Below are positions 16,321 through 25,744 of a stretch of DNA of 64,000 bases, piece by piece. Below the pieces are notes generated by a model. It did not search any database, was not told the DNA's origin, and saw only the letters and a list, made by a program, of their open reading frames with translations. Location of the stretch: NCBI GenBank assembly GCA_016720545.1, contig JADKKK010000008.1:69624-133623 (forward strand), read 5' to 3'. The position numbers and the translations under genes were made by a program. The first letter of the stretch is position 1. Each line of letters opens with the position of its first letter. This DNA comes from Myxococcales bacterium. GTDB taxonomy: Bacteria > Myxococcota_A > Polyangia > Polyangiales > Polyangiaceae.

Positions 16321-17796
16321 GTGACACCCGCCAAGGGCCCCGGCCTCCGCCTCCAGATCGTGCTCTCGCTGGCCGGGGTGCTGCTCCTCTCCTACGTGCC
16401 GCTCTTCTTCGCGATCGCGAGCGTCACCAGCGCGACGCTGCTCGCCTCGCGCGAGCGCGCCGCCCACTCGATCGGCCGCGCCGTCGCCTCGCACGTGGCC
16501 CACGCGACCGAGACGGGCCAGCTCGCCGATCTCGACGCGGTGCTGACGGCCGACGTGGGCAGCGGCGGCGCCCGCGCGATCGCCGTGTTCGACCTCTCCG
16601 GCCAGCGCGTCGTGGAGGCCGGTGAGCTCGCCGAGCTCGCGCGGCTCGAGGCGCCGCCGCGCCCCTACCGCGAGTCCGCGCGGCCCGCCCACGGCGCGCG
16701 CGGGCGTGCCCTCGACGTCGTCCTCCCCGCCAAAGCCGCCGCGGTCGTCGTGCGCGTGGCCACCGACGAGGAGTCCGTGAACGCGGCGCCGCTCGTGAAG
16801 GTCGTTGCACTCTACATGCTCGTGTTCGCGATCGCGCTGCTCGCGTTCGCCTACTTCGTGCTCACGCGCGTGCTCGTGCGCCCGATCGAAGAGCTCTCGG
16901 GCGCCGCCGAGCGCGTGGCCCGAGGTGCGCGCGTGCTCGAGGTGCCGCGGCGTGGCGCTCGCGAGGTCATCGAGCTCGGCCGCGCGGTCGACGCGATGGC
17001 CTCGAAGCTGCTCGACGACGAGCAGGCGCTCCGCGCGAAGGTCGAAGAGCTCACGCGCATGACGACGACGCTCACGGAGGCGCGCGCGCAGCTCGCACGG
17101 AGCGAGCAGCTCGCCAGCGTCGGGCGGCTCTCCGCGGGGCTCGCGCACGAGATCGGCAACCCGCTCACCGCCGTGCTCGCGATGCTCGACCTCGTGGCCG
17201 ACCCCGAGCTGCCCGTGGAGGAGCGCCAGGACTTCATCGCGCGCATGAAGCGCGAGACCGAGCGCATTCACGGCATCTTGCGGGATCTGCTCGACTTCGC
17301 GCGGCCCGAAGCGAGCGCCGCGGCCAGCGAGCGCGGGGCGAGCGCGCGGCTCGAGGACGTACTCGCGGATCTCGAGGCGCTCGCGCTCCCGCAGCGTCCG
17401 TTCCGGGACGCGGCGCTCGTCGTGCGCGTCGAGGAGGGCACGCCACGCGTAGGTATGTCCGCGTCACGCCTGCTGCAGGTGCTGCTGAACCTCGTGATGA
17501 ACGCCGCCGACGCGGTGGCCTCGGCCGAGGGACCCCGCGAAATCCGGGTGCTCGCGCGGAGCGCGGGCGAGCGCGTCGAGGTGCGTGTAGAGGACACGGG
17601 CCCGGGCGTGCCGACGTCGCTGGCCTCGCGGGTGTTCGAGCCCTTCGTCACCACGAAAGACGTTGGCCAAGGCACGGGCCTCGGCCTCGCGGTGTGTCGT
17701 GGGCTCGTGGAGTCGGCCGGCGGCACCATCACGCTCGATCCGGCCTACGAGGGGGGCGCGCGCTTCGTCGTCACGCTCCCGGCCGAGAGCGAATAG
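16321..17796 (+). CDS. Membrane sensor histidine kinase
   Basis: 491 residues from a GTG start. Membrane segments lie near 13-37 and 160-182 and bracket a periplasmic domain of about 120 residues. HAMP and a coiled linker (EELTRMTTTLTEARAQLARSE) follow. The phosphoacceptor motif is GLAHEIGNPLTAVLAMLDL (His near 277). The ATPase has MNAADAV, EDTGPGV, VFEPFVTTKDVG and GTGLGLAV. It starts 63 bp after feoB on the same strand, so iron-linked signalling is conceivable but unproven. No response regulator follows, because the next genes are on the other strand. Confidence 0.92.
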   Translation: MTPAKGPGLRLQIVLSLAGVLLLSYVPLFFAIASVTSATLLASRERAAHSIGRAVASHVAHATETGQLADLDAVLTADVGSGGARAIAVFDLSGQRVVEAGELAELARLEAPPRPYRESARPAHGARGRALDVVLPAKAAAVVVRVATDEESVNAAPLVKVVALYMLVFAIALLAFAYFVLTRVLVRPIEELSGAAERVARGARVLEVPRRGAREVIELGRAVDAMASKLLDDEQALRAKVEELTRMTTTLTEARAQLARSEQLASVGRLSAGLAHEIGNPLTAVLAMLDLVADPELPVEERQDFIARMKRETERIHGILRDLLDFARPEASAAASERGASARLEDVLADLEALALPQRPFRDAALVVRVEEGTPRVGMSASRLLQVLLNLVMNAADAVASAEGPREIRVLARSAGERVEVRVEDTGPGVPTSLASRVFEPFVTTKDVGQGTGLGLAVCRGLVESAGGTITLDPAYEGGARFVVTLPAESE

Positions 17797-17802
17797 CGGC
17801 GA

Positions 17803-18591
17803 TCACGCGTCCCGGAGGAACACCTCGAGCGGCACGACCGGCATGCGCTCCGCCTCGAGTCGGTCGAGCAGCGAGGGCAGCGCGCGCACTCCGGCGGGCT
17901 CGCGATCGCCCTGCTCCGCCGCGTCGTGGAGGAGCACGATCGCGCCGTCCTCTGCGCCGGGGAGCACGCGGCGCAGCACGTCCGCCGGGGTGGTGCTCGC
18001 GAGCCCGTCGCGCGCGCGCACGCTCCACCCAACGACCGTGAGGTCGAGCTCGTCGACGACCCGCGCGATGATCGGGCTCGTGTGCCCGATCGGCGGCCGA
18101 AAGAGCCGCGGGCGCTCCCCCGTCATGGCCTCCAGCGCCGCGATGCCCTGCGTCAGATCGCGCCGCACCGCGCTCGCCGACCGCAGCGAGAAGAGGCGGT
18201 CGTGCGCGTACGAGTGCAGCCCCACCACGTGCCCGCGCGCCACGATCTCGCGCACGAGCTCGGGGTGCTGCTCGGCCTTTCGCGCGATGACGAAGAATGT
18301 ACCCTGCACGGACTTCGCGTCGAGCGCGTCGAGCACCGCGCGGGTGTGGACCGGGTGCGGGCCGTCGTCGAACGTGAGCACAAGGCCGCGGGCGCCGCGC
18401 GGCCCACGGATCACCGCGTCCACGTACATCTGGAGACCGAGGAAGAGCACACCGAGCGTGGTGAGCGCACCGTACGTGAGGAGCAACCCGAGCAGCAGGC
18501 CGAGCGGGAGCGGCGCGCGCGCGAGGCTCCACACCGGCACGGCGAAGAGCCCTACGGTCGCGGCGAAGTAGGCCACCCGCGCCGGCGCCAT
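17803..18591 (-). CDS. Membrane-anchored NodB-type polysaccharide deacetylase
   Basis: 262 residues. Two hydrophobic segments at the N-terminus (about 5-25 and 28-55) anchor it in the membrane. The NodB domain follows with motif 1 VLTFDDGPHP (catalytic Asp and metal Asp), motif 2 GLHSYAHD (metal His residues), motif 3 RPPIGHTSP and motif 5 AIVLLHDAAE. Family members remove N-acetyl groups from peptidoglycan, chitin-like or other N-acetylated polysaccharides. It sits 4 bp upstream-to-end against the membrane protein gene at 18595 and is probably co-transcribed with it. Confidence 0.9.
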   Translation of the reverse strand: MAPARVAYFAATVGLFAVPVWSLARAPLPLGLLLGLLLTYGALTTLGVLFLGLQMYVDAVIRGPRGARGLVLTFDDGPHPVHTRAVLDALDAKSVQGTFFVIARKAEQHPELVREIVARGHVVGLHSYAHDRLFSLRSASAVRRDLTQGIAALEAMTGERPRLFRPPIGHTSPIIARVVDELDLTVVGWSVRARDGLASTTPADVLRRVLPGAEDGAIVLLHDAAEQGDREPAGVRALPSLLDRLEAERMPVVPLEVFLRDA

Positions 18592-18594
18592 GGG

Positions 18595-19113
18595 CTAGCG
18601 CCGCTTCTTCGCCTGGGCGGGCTCGTCCTCGACCTCTTCCTCGGCGTCAACGTCGTCCGACGACGCCGCGACGCGCACCTTGGCGCCGTCCTTCGCCTCG
18701 CCCTCCTTGGCCTCGTCGCCGGAGTTGTCGAGCTCGAAGAACCCGCCGAGCAGGCCGGCGATGAGCGGCAGGTACGCCGCGGGGAGATCGCCCAGGCTGC
18801 CCGAGCCCGCGCGGAGCGAGGTGAGATCGAGGCCGACGTGCACCCAGGTGCGCAAGACGAACATCATGCCGAGCGCGAGCAGCATCCCGAAGAACGCCTT
18901 GAGGCCCGCCTCGATGCGGCCCTCCGCCGCCCAGATGGGCTTGCCCGCGACCAGGCCGGTGAGCACGCCGGTGCCCGCGGCGGCGAGGTACGCCACGAAG
19001 GCGCCCGCGCCCGTGGTGACCGCCATGCCGAGCCCCTGCACGAGGATCGCGGCCACGATCGCGCCGGCGATTCCGCCTATGATCAGCCCAACGATGAGGC
19101 GCTTCAGGAACAT
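18595..19113 (-). CDS. Small multi-spanning membrane protein of unknown function
   Basis: About 172 residues from the ATG at 19113 (MFLKRLIVGLIIGG); a GTG at 19131 is an alternative. Four hydrophobic segments with many Gly/Ala are visible (LIVGLIIGGIAGAIVAAIL; AVTTGAGAFVAYLAAAGTG; LKAFFGMLLALGMMFVL; AAYLPLIAGLLGGFFEL). A highly charged cytoplasmic-type tail follows (VDAEEEVEDEPAQAKKRR). No family is recognised. It precedes the deacetylase gene on the same transcript. Confidence 0.72.
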   Translation of the reverse strand: MFLKRLIVGLIIGGIAGAIVAAILVQGLGMAVTTGAGAFVAYLAAAGTGVLTGLVAGKPIWAAEGRIEAGLKAFFGMLLALGMMFVLRTWVHVGLDLTSLRAGSGSLGDLPAAYLPLIAGLLGGFFELDNSGDEAKEGEAKDGAKVRVAASSDDVDAEEEVEDEPAQAKKRR

Positions 19114-19197
19114 GGTTTTCTTGGCGCGCACGCGCGGAGAGGGCTCTCGTGGCGGGCAGCCCGTCCAGTGTACCGAATCCCTCCAAAAGGTCTCGCT

Positions 19198-21396
19198 CTA
19201 CCGCCGGGCTTCCTGCACGAGGCGCCGCCCGAGGCCCGCGCGGCGCTCCTCCCTCCACCGCTCGGGGGAGAGGGCGAGCCCGAGTGCGCGCGGCTCGGCG
19301 ACCAGCACCACGAGGCGCCGACCCCGCGTGACCGCCGTGTACACGAGGTTCTTGGCCAACATCACGAAGTGCGACGACGAGAGCGGCACGACCACCGCGG
19401 GGTACTCGCTGCCCTGCGATTTATGTATTGTACACGCATAGGCGAGCGTGAGATCGTCGAGGTGCGACAGCTCGTACTCCACCTCGCGGTCCGGGTAGGT
19501 CACCACGAGGCCCGCGCCCTCGGGCAGGAGGCGATCGACGACCCCCATGTCGCCGTTGAACACGGCCTTGTCGTAGTCGTTCCGCAGCTGCATGACCTTG
19601 TCGCCCGCGCGGAAGGTGCGCCCGCGGCGCTCGAGCCCCGCCGAGCCCGCCGCGGGGGGCGGGTTCAGCGCGGCCTGGAGCACCTGGTTGAGCGCGAGCG
19701 CACCGAGCGGGCCGCGGTTCATGGGCGTGAGCACCTGGACGTCGCGCGTGGGGTCGAGGCCGAACTTCGCGGGGATGCGCCGCAGGACCAGCTCGCGCAC
19801 GAGCTCCAGCGTGGTCTTCGCGTCCCGCGAGGCTATGACGAAGAAGTCGGACTCCTCGCCGCGCTTGGCGGACTCCGGCGCCTCGCCCTGGTTGATGGCG
19901 TGCGCCGCCAGCACGATCTTGCTCGTCGCGCTCTGACGAAAGATCTGGGTGAGGCGCACCACGGGCACGACGCCCGACGCGATGACGTCGTAGAGCACGG
20001 CGCCGGGCCCTACGCTGGGGAGCTGATCCACGTCCCCGAGCAGCACGAGCCGGCGCCCGTCGGGCACCGCGCGGAGGAGCGCGTCGGCGAGGCGCACGTC
20101 CACCATGCTGGTCTCGTCGACGACGAAGGCGTCGCCCTCGAGCGGCGCGCGCTCGTCGCGCTTGAACTGGCCGGTCTTCGGGTCGACCTCGAGCAGCCTG
20201 TGCAGCGTGGTCGCCTCGCCGCCGGACGACTCGGCCATGCGCTTCGCCGCGCGCCCGGTCGGGGCCGCGAGCCGCACGGTGAGGCGCGCCTCGCGGTACA
20301 CCGCGAGGATGGCCCGGAGCAGCGTGGTCTTCCCCACCCCCGGACCGCCCGTGACGACGAGCACAGGTGAGCGCGCCGCGGCGGCGAGCGCCTCGCGCTG
20401 CTCCTCCGACAGGGGAACCCCCGCGCTCTTCTCGACGCGCGCGACCGCCTCGTCGGTGAGCACGAGCGGCCGCGCCGGCGCGCTGCGAGCGAGCGCCACG
20501 AAGCGCCGCGCGAGGCGGGCCTCGGCCTCGAACAGATCAATCAAGTATACGTTCTTGCTGTCATTTTCGCCGCGATCGACGACCACGTAGCCGGCCACCA
20601 CGAGGGCGTGGAGCGCGCGCTCGAGCGCGTCGTCGTCGGTGCCGTCGAGGGCGCGGCGGCCGAGGTGCTCGCGGGCCGCCTCGAAGAGCGCGTCACTCAC
20701 GGTGAACGTGTGACCGCGATCGGTCTCCTGCCGGAGCGTGTGTACGAGGCCGGCTTGGTGGCGGAGCGGTGCGTCGCGCGCGACCCCCACGGACGCGGCG
20801 ATACGGTCGGCCGTCAGGAAGCCGATGCCGGCGACCTCGAGGGCGAGGCGATACGGCTCGTCGGCGACGATCTGCGCGGCGCGCGGCCCGTATCTCCGCA
20901 CGATGCGCGCGGCGAGCGCGGGCGTCGCGCCGTGGGTCTGGAGGAACACCATCACGTCGTGGAGGGCGCGGTTGTCACGCCACGCGTGGGCGATCGCCTC
21001 GACGCGGCGCTTGCCCAGCCCCGAGACCTCGTGGAGCCGCTCGGGGCTCTCGTCGAGCACGCGCAGAGTGGACGTGCCGAAGGCCTCGACGATGCGCTTC
21101 GCGTACGAGGGGCCGATGCCCTGCACGATCCCCGAGCCGAGGTACCGCTCGAGCCCGTCGAGGGTCTTCGGCTCGAGCACCGTGAGGCCGTCCGCGCGGA
21201 GCTGCTCGCCGTGGGTAGGGTCACGCTCGAACGAGCCGGTGACGCGCACGTCGGCGCCCGAATACACGCGCGGGAACACGCCGACCACCGTGACCGGCTC
21301 GGGTCGCTCCGCGACCGCGACGCGCACCACGCGAAAGCCTGTGGTCTCGCTCTCGAAGGTGACGCGAAGGACCTGGCCTTCGAGCGTGGCGGGCAT
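19198..21396 (-). CDS. recD2: RecD2-type ATP-dependent DNA helicase
   Basis: 732 residues, the usual length of RecD2/RecD-like SF1B helicases that lack RecBC. The N-terminal OB-like domain (MPATLEGQVLRVTFESETTGF) is followed by helix-hairpin-helix motifs (GIVQGIGPSYAKRIVEAFG; VSGLGKRRVEAIAHAW). Walker A is VVTGGPGVGKTTLL near residue 349, Walker B is FVVDETSMVDV, motif III is LLGDVDQLPSVGPG and the C-terminal motifs are TIHKSQGSEYPAV and VYTAVTRGRR. It unwinds DNA 5'-3' in repair. The start at 21396 is where homology begins; upstream codons are not protein-like. Confidence 0.94.
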   Translation of the reverse strand: MPATLEGQVLRVTFESETTGFRVVRVAVAERPEPVTVVGVFPRVYSGADVRVTGSFERDPTHGEQLRADGLTVLEPKTLDGLERYLGSGIVQGIGPSYAKRIVEAFGTSTLRVLDESPERLHEVSGLGKRRVEAIAHAWRDNRALHDVMVFLQTHGATPALAARIVRRYGPRAAQIVADEPYRLALEVAGIGFLTADRIAASVGVARDAPLRHQAGLVHTLRQETDRGHTFTVSDALFEAAREHLGRRALDGTDDDALERALHALVVAGYVVVDRGENDSKNVYLIDLFEAEARLARRFVALARSAPARPLVLTDEAVARVEKSAGVPLSEEQREALAAAARSPVLVVTGGPGVGKTTLLRAILAVYREARLTVRLAAPTGRAAKRMAESSGGEATTLHRLLEVDPKTGQFKRDERAPLEGDAFVVDETSMVDVRLADALLRAVPDGRRLVLLGDVDQLPSVGPGAVLYDVIASGVVPVVRLTQIFRQSATSKIVLAAHAINQGEAPESAKRGEESDFFVIASRDAKTTLELVRELVLRRIPAKFGLDPTRDVQVLTPMNRGPLGALALNQVLQAALNPPPAAGSAGLERRGRTFRAGDKVMQLRNDYDKAVFNGDMGVVDRLLPEGAGLVVTYPDREVEYELSHLDDLTLAYACTIHKSQGSEYPAVVVPLSSSHFVMLAKNLVYTAVTRGRRLVVLVAEPRALGLALSPERWREERRAGLGRRLVQEARR

Positions 21397-21514
21397 GGGC
21401 GCACTGTGCACGACCGCGCGCGGCGAGGCCCGAAAAACGCGGCGCAGGCGGGACCGGCGGGGCGCGGCGCGGATATCGCTCGGCCGGGGGAGCGCGCTAG
21501 GGCAGACTCGGCGC

Positions 21515-22111
21515 ATGACCGACGAGCCGCTCGGCGCGCTCCACCAGCGCATCGCGGAGCTCGAGGCGTCGCTCTCCGAGGCTCGTCGGCGCGCGCACGA
21601 CGGGCCCCGCGTTCTGGCGGCGACGCGCGGCCGCGTGAAGAAGCTGCAGAAGGAGGCGAGCGAGCTCGAGCGAGCGGTCACGCGCCGGCGACGCGCGGCC
21701 CACGCGCCGGTGCGCGTCCAGAACGGCGCCGCGCTCCTGCTCGCGCTCCTCGGCATCGCGGCCTTCGGCGTCGGGCTCGCGCTCCAGGTGCGCGTCGTGC
21801 GCGCGCCGCTCACCTGGGTCGAGACCACCTGCCGCGTGGTCGACGACGAGACCACCCTCGCCTACCCGGCGGCGCGCCCAAGCAGCTCGTTCCGCACCTC
21901 CGGGCCGCCCACCGATCGCCCGGTGCCCTGCTGGATCCCTCACGATCCCGTGGGGGACGGCCTGGGCAGGCTCCGCCGCCCGGCCTCGACGAGGCTGTCG
22001 CTCGCCGACAAGCTCCGCGGGCTGTTCTCGACCATGATGCTCCTCGGCCTCGGCAGCGCGGGCGGCGTCGGCTGGCTGTCGATTCGTAAGCCCGCGGAGG
22101 GCTCCGATTGA
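21515..22111 (+). CDS. Coiled-coil membrane protein of unknown function (1)
   Basis: 198 residues. The N-terminal 65 or so form a charged coiled coil (LHQRIAELEASLSEARRRA, KKLQKEASELERAVTRRRR). A membrane segment follows (ALLLALLGIAAFGVGLALQV), then an extracytoplasmic domain with two Cys (WVETTCRVVDDE, PVPCWIPHDP), which could form a disulfide, and a second membrane segment (LFSTMMLLGLGSAGGVGWL). Family not recognised. The stop overlaps the TTG start of the next, similarly built gene, so the pair is coupled and probably works together. Confidence 0.75.
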   Translation: MTDEPLGALHQRIAELEASLSEARRRAHDGPRVLAATRGRVKKLQKEASELERAVTRRRRAAHAPVRVQNGAALLLALLGIAAFGVGLALQVRVVRAPLTWVETTCRVVDDETTLAYPAARPSSSFRTSGPPTDRPVPCWIPHDPVGDGLGRLRRPASTRLSLADKLRGLFSTMMLLGLGSAGGVGWLSIRKPAEGSD

Positions 22112-22491
22112 CCTACCGTGACGAAGAGCGGGCCGCGGAAGAGCGCGTCGAGCGGCTGGAGGCCGAGCTCGCCGAGGTGCGCGCCAGCACCGAGGGCGAG
22201 GACGAGGCGGCTCGCCTGGCCGAGGAGGTGCGCGCGCTCGAGGTGCGCGTGAGTGAGCTCCGCGCCGAGCTCAAGGAGCTCTCCGAGGCCCTCGGCGAGG
22301 GCGAGCACCCCATGCCTAGGCACGCCGTGGCAGGCGCCGTTCTCTCGGCGTTCTCGGCGTTCCTCGCGCTGTTCCTGCTCGCCGATCCGCGGGCGGTGTT
22401 CGTGGGCGTCCCGATCGGCGTGGTCGGCGTGCTGCTGGTCGCGCACGGGCTCTTCCAGACGTGGCGCGCCGGCGTCCGGGCGCGCGCGTGA
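22108..22491 (+). CDS. Coiled-coil membrane protein of unknown function (2)
   Basis: 127 residues from a TTG that overlaps the previous stop (TTGA). Residues 5-65 are a strongly heptad-patterned acidic coiled coil (AEERVERLEAELAEVRAS, VRALEVRVSELRAELKELSE). Two membrane segments follow (AVLSAFSAFLALFLLAD and GVPIGVVGVLLVAHGLF) with a short basic tail. The layout matches its neighbour, so coiled-coil pairing at the membrane is likely, though no function is known. Confidence 0.72.
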   Translation: MTYRDEERAAEERVERLEAELAEVRASTEGEDEAARLAEEVRALEVRVSELRAELKELSEALGEGEHPMPRHAVAGAVLSAFSAFLALFLLADPRAVFVGVPIGVVGVLLVAHGLFQTWRAGVRARA

Positions 22492-22545
22492 CGTACGTGC
22501 TTGCGTCGCGATAGCGGGCGCGCGCGCGCGCGGTACAGTGGCGCC

Positions 22546-24393
22546 ATGCGGATCGTCCTGCTCTACCCGCCCCCGTGGAAGCACCCCGCGGAGGGCGAGG
22601 CGGCCGTCACGCCGGTAGAGGGCGGCCCGCCAGCCGAGTACCGCCCCGGCGATCTCGACGCCGATTTCTACCAGATCCCCTACGGCCTGCTGGCGCTCGG
22701 CGCGGGCGCGACGCGCGCGGGGCATCAGGTAAAAACCCTCAACCTCTCGTCTTTTCCATGGAGCAACGTCGAGGCGCTGGTGACCGAGCTCGAGGCGGAC
22801 GTGTGGGGCATGAGCTGCTGGACCGCGAACCGGCGCGGCGTGAAGCTCGTCGCCGAGGCGATCAAGCGCGCCCACCCGCGCGCCCACGTGGTCGTGGGCG
22901 GCCCCCACGCGACGCCGCTCGGGCCCGAGCTGCTCTCGAGCTACGGCGCGGTCGACACCGTGTGCGTGGGCGAGAGCGACGTCACGTTCCTCGAGCTCGT
23001 CGACGCCCTCGCGCGTGGCGAGGACCCGCGCGGCCTCGCGGGCACCGTGTACCGCGACCCCGAGGGCCGAGTGCACACGGCGCCCGAGCGGCGCAACGTG
23101 CAGCACATCGACGAGCTCGCGTGCCCGCAGCGCGCGTACGCCACGCACATCTTGATGACCTCGCGAGGGTGCCCGTGGAGCTGCACCTTCTGCGGCGCCG
23201 AGTCGTCGTGGGGCCGCGGCTTCCGCGCCAACTCGCTCGACTACGTGGTGTCGGCGATGCAGGCGGCCGCAGAGAAACTGCCGGTGAAGATGCTCCAGAT
23301 CAAGGACGACACCTTCACCACGAACGAGAAGCGCGTGCTCGCCCTGTGCCGCGCCATGCGCGAGCGCGAGGTGTCGCTGTTGTGGAGCTGCGACACGCGG
23401 GTCGACGTACTCTCGGACGAGCTGCTCCGCGAGATGCGCCTCGCCGGGTGCGAGCGCATCTCGCTCGGCGTGGAGAGCGGCTCGCAAGCCATCCTCGACG
23501 GCATCGACAAGAAGATCACGGTCGAGGAGATCCTCGCGTCGACCCGGCTCGCGAAGAGCTACGGCCTCAAGGTGCGGTACTTCATGATGCTCGGCAACCG
23601 CGGCGAGACCCGCGCGACCTTCGCCGAGACCCTGCGTTTCCTGAAGCGCGCCTCGCCCCACGAGTACATCTTCGCGTGCCTCTCCATCTACCCCGGCACG
23701 CGCGACTTCCACGACGCCGAGCGCGCCGGGTGGCTCGACAGAAACGTGTACTTCACAGACACGTTTCAAGAGTACAAGGCGCCGTTCGACGCCGACGCCG
23801 AGACCCTGGAGACGCTGAACGCGTGGTTCGCGGAGCACAGCGGGCTTCAGGTGGGGCACCGCGACGGCGTGGCCGAGTACGAGGCCATCCTCGCGCGCCT
23901 CGGCGACCACCACGCCGCGCACATGGACCTCGGCGCGGCCTACTACGAGGCCGGCGAGCTCGACCTCGCCGAGCGCCACGTCCGCCGGGCGCTCGAGCTC
24001 GGCTACCCGTGCCCTGGCCTCGCGTACAACCACCTCGCGTGCTTCGCGAAGGCGCGCGGCGACTTGGACGCGATGATGGACCTGTTCTCGCGTGCGGCGA
24101 AGGAGGACCCGCAGCACTGGGTGCTCATCCAGAACGTGAACGCGGCCCGCGCGTGGTTCAAGGCACGAGGGCCCGAGCGCGGGCTCCCGCTCAGCCTCTC
24201 GGTGCGCCACGACTTCCAGCTCCTCGAGCGCACGGTGCAGCCGATGCTCCCAGGGCCGCTCCCCGAAGGCGTCACGCGGTGGGACGCGACCTCCCCCGAA
24301 GCGACCGAGGCGGCCCGGTACGTGAAGACGCCCGAGATGGAGGGCAGCCGCAAGCTCCTCGACGGCCGGCGGCTCAAGGTGCTCGACGGCTGA
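22546..24393 (+). CDS. B12-binding radical SAM protein with C-terminal TPR region
   Basis: 615 residues. The N-terminal third is a B12-binding-like Rossmann domain (RIVLLYPPPWKHP; VVVGGPHATPLGPEL; VCVGESDVTFLELVDAL). The radical SAM cluster motif is GCPWSCTFCGAE (CxxxCxxC) near residue 210, followed by the TIM-barrel core (LQIKDDTFTTNEKRV; RISLGVESGSQAIL; YFMMLGNRGET). The last 130 residues contain two to three TPR-like helices (AHMDLGAAYYEAGELDLAERHV). Such enzymes often methylate or rearrange lipids and natural products; the substrate here is not predictable. It stands alone, ahead of tRNA-Gln. Confidence 0.9.
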   Translation: MRIVLLYPPPWKHPAEGEAAVTPVEGGPPAEYRPGDLDADFYQIPYGLLALGAGATRAGHQVKTLNLSSFPWSNVEALVTELEADVWGMSCWTANRRGVKLVAEAIKRAHPRAHVVVGGPHATPLGPELLSSYGAVDTVCVGESDVTFLELVDALARGEDPRGLAGTVYRDPEGRVHTAPERRNVQHIDELACPQRAYATHILMTSRGCPWSCTFCGAESSWGRGFRANSLDYVVSAMQAAAEKLPVKMLQIKDDTFTTNEKRVLALCRAMREREVSLLWSCDTRVDVLSDELLREMRLAGCERISLGVESGSQAILDGIDKKITVEEILASTRLAKSYGLKVRYFMMLGNRGETRATFAETLRFLKRASPHEYIFACLSIYPGTRDFHDAERAGWLDRNVYFTDTFQEYKAPFDADAETLETLNAWFAEHSGLQVGHRDGVAEYEAILARLGDHHAAHMDLGAAYYEAGELDLAERHVRRALELGYPCPGLAYNHLACFAKARGDLDAMMDLFSRAAKEDPQHWVLIQNVNAARAWFKARGPERGLPLSLSVRHDFQLLERTVQPMLPGPLPEGVTRWDATSPEATEAARYVKTPEMEGSRKLLDGRRLKVLDG

Positions 24394-24435
24394 CCACGCG
24401 CTCGACCACCGCGCGGCCCCGGCGAGGCCGGCGGG

Positions 24436-24464
24436 TTGCCTTTCCCGGCCAGGAAAGCTAGCTT
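24436..24464 (+). promoter_or_regulatory. Promoter for tRNA-Gln
   Basis: TTGCCT (24436-24441) and TAGCTT (24459-24464) are separated by 17 bp, and the mature tRNA begins 10 bp further on, the expected spacing for a short pre-tRNA leader. Confidence 0.5.
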
Positions 24465-24474
24465 CCCCGCGTTC

Positions 24475-24545
24475 TCCGGCGTCGTCTAATGGCAGGACAG
24501 CGGATTTTGATTCCGCTTATCGTGGTTCGAATCCACGCGCTGGAA
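24475..24545 (+). tRNA. tRNA-Gln (anticodon TTG)
   Basis: A complete cloverleaf can be drawn: acceptor TCCGGCG with CGCTGGA (one G-T pair), D arm GTC...GAC with loop TAATGGCAG, anticodon stem GCGGA/TCCGC with loop TTTTGAT (anticodon TTG), and T arm CGTGG/CCACG with loop TTCGAAT. The discriminator is A; CCA is not encoded. Accessory and decayed DNA begins directly downstream. Confidence 0.96.
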
Positions 24546-24736
24546 CTGAGAAGGGTTACGGGGGGTTGGGGGTGGTTTCGGCGGCGGGCTCACGCTGCGC
24601 CCGGCGAGCCGACGAAGGAAGGCGGGGAGCATGCCACCGACCGCGGCGAGGGTGGCAGGAGGGTGGCAGGCGGGGAACGGACGATCCAGCCGAACTGAGC
24701 CCTTGGCCGCTGCGCGCGCCCTATAGTGCGAGCAAC

Positions 24737-25294
24737 GTGGGCCACTGCTGGGCCCTCACGGGGCACTACCAGCGCAACGGCGGCGAGGTGGCGCACGTCG
24801 ACCTCTCGTCGAAGATTCCCTCGAGCGGCGACGCGACCGGCACGGTCGACGGACGCATCCCGCTCACCGAAGGCGGAGATCTCGCGGTGTGGTTCGAGGT
24901 CACGAGCCTCGGCGGGTGCCAGGCGTACGCCTCGCAGTACTCCCAGAACTACCACGTGAAGGTCTCGGGCCCGCACCCGGGCAGCGACGCCACCCTGGTG
25001 TTTCGCGCGAACGGCGAGGTCGAGGCGAAGGGCGAGCTCCACGCCGGCGGAAAGGTGTCCGTGCGCGCTGAGGACGCGCGCCTGCCGAAGTGCAGGGACT
25101 CGCGCGCCGGCGCTCAGGCCTGGGCGGTGCGAGGAAGCGCGCAGCTGAACGGCGGCGCGATCCAGACCTTCGACACCGGCCGCGCGGTCGACGCGAAAGG
25201 GACACGCGAAGCGGTCGACGCCATCGACGTCTTCGGCTGCAGCGAGTACGATTCGCAGGGCGCGAAGAACTACCGCTTCCGCGTCGGGAACTAG
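24737..25294 (+). CDS. Possible DUF6209-like protein, N-terminus uncertain
   Basis: About 185 residues if the GTG at 24737 is used. The frame is open back to 24566 but that part is low-complexity. The protein is a beta-rich module with a central feature LHAGGKVSVRAEDARLPKCR followed by AWAVRGSAQLNGG, reminiscent of the myxobacterial DUF6209 family. Four or five Cys residues may form disulfides (GHCWAL, LGGCQAY, LPKCRD, VFGCSEY). Such proteins are normally exported, yet no signal peptide is visible. The gene may therefore have lost its 5' end, perhaps when DNA was inserted after the tRNA. Function unknown. Confidence 0.6.
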   Translation: MGHCWALTGHYQRNGGEVAHVDLSSKIPSSGDATGTVDGRIPLTEGGDLAVWFEVTSLGGCQAYASQYSQNYHVKVSGPHPGSDATLVFRANGEVEAKGELHAGGKVSVRAEDARLPKCRDSRAGAQAWAVRGSAQLNGGAIQTFDTGRAVDAKGTREAVDAIDVFGCSEYDSQGAKNYRFRVGN

Positions 25295-25383
25295 AGCGCC
25301 GAACCGCTTGATGACCGAGGATTTTCGCCGAGTCCGAGTTGCGAGCCGTGCGAGGCGCGACGACGAGTCCTACTGCTGCTAGC

Positions 25384-25683
25384 TAGTCTCCTGGAAGCGT
25401 GATCCCTTCCAGAAGTCGCGCGGCTCGGCCTTTCGCCACAAGGGAGCGAGGGGGTGTCCCGTTTTCGGCGGCGGTGGGAGGATACTCATGTTCGAGGGTC
25501 GGCGTTCTCGCGCGGTCGCCCCCGAAACCACAGTCCCCTGAGCGCAAAGCGCCGCCTCCACCGCGCGGAACGACGTCCGAGTTGAGGACGGGCCCGCCGC
25601 CGCCGAAAACGGGGCACCCCATCGCTCCTCGGCATGACACCGAAGACCGGACTTCTGATACGAACCACGACTCCAGGGGACTC
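25384..25683. mobile_element. 300-bp MITE-like element, copy 2
   Basis: Same length and sequence as the element at 9445-9744, with about eight substitutions by eye. Its ends read TAGTCTCCTGGA and TCCAGGGGACTC, so each terminal repeat carries a change. It is preceded by GCTAGC as copy 1 is by a CTAG border. It lies about 60 bp upstream of the lipoprotein gene at 25745 and could influence its promoter. Confidence 0.85.
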
Positions 25684-25744
25684 GCCTTCCCTGCCCTGTA
25701 GCAAGCGCTACACCTACGCCGCCCTTGCGGCTAGGCTGACCGCT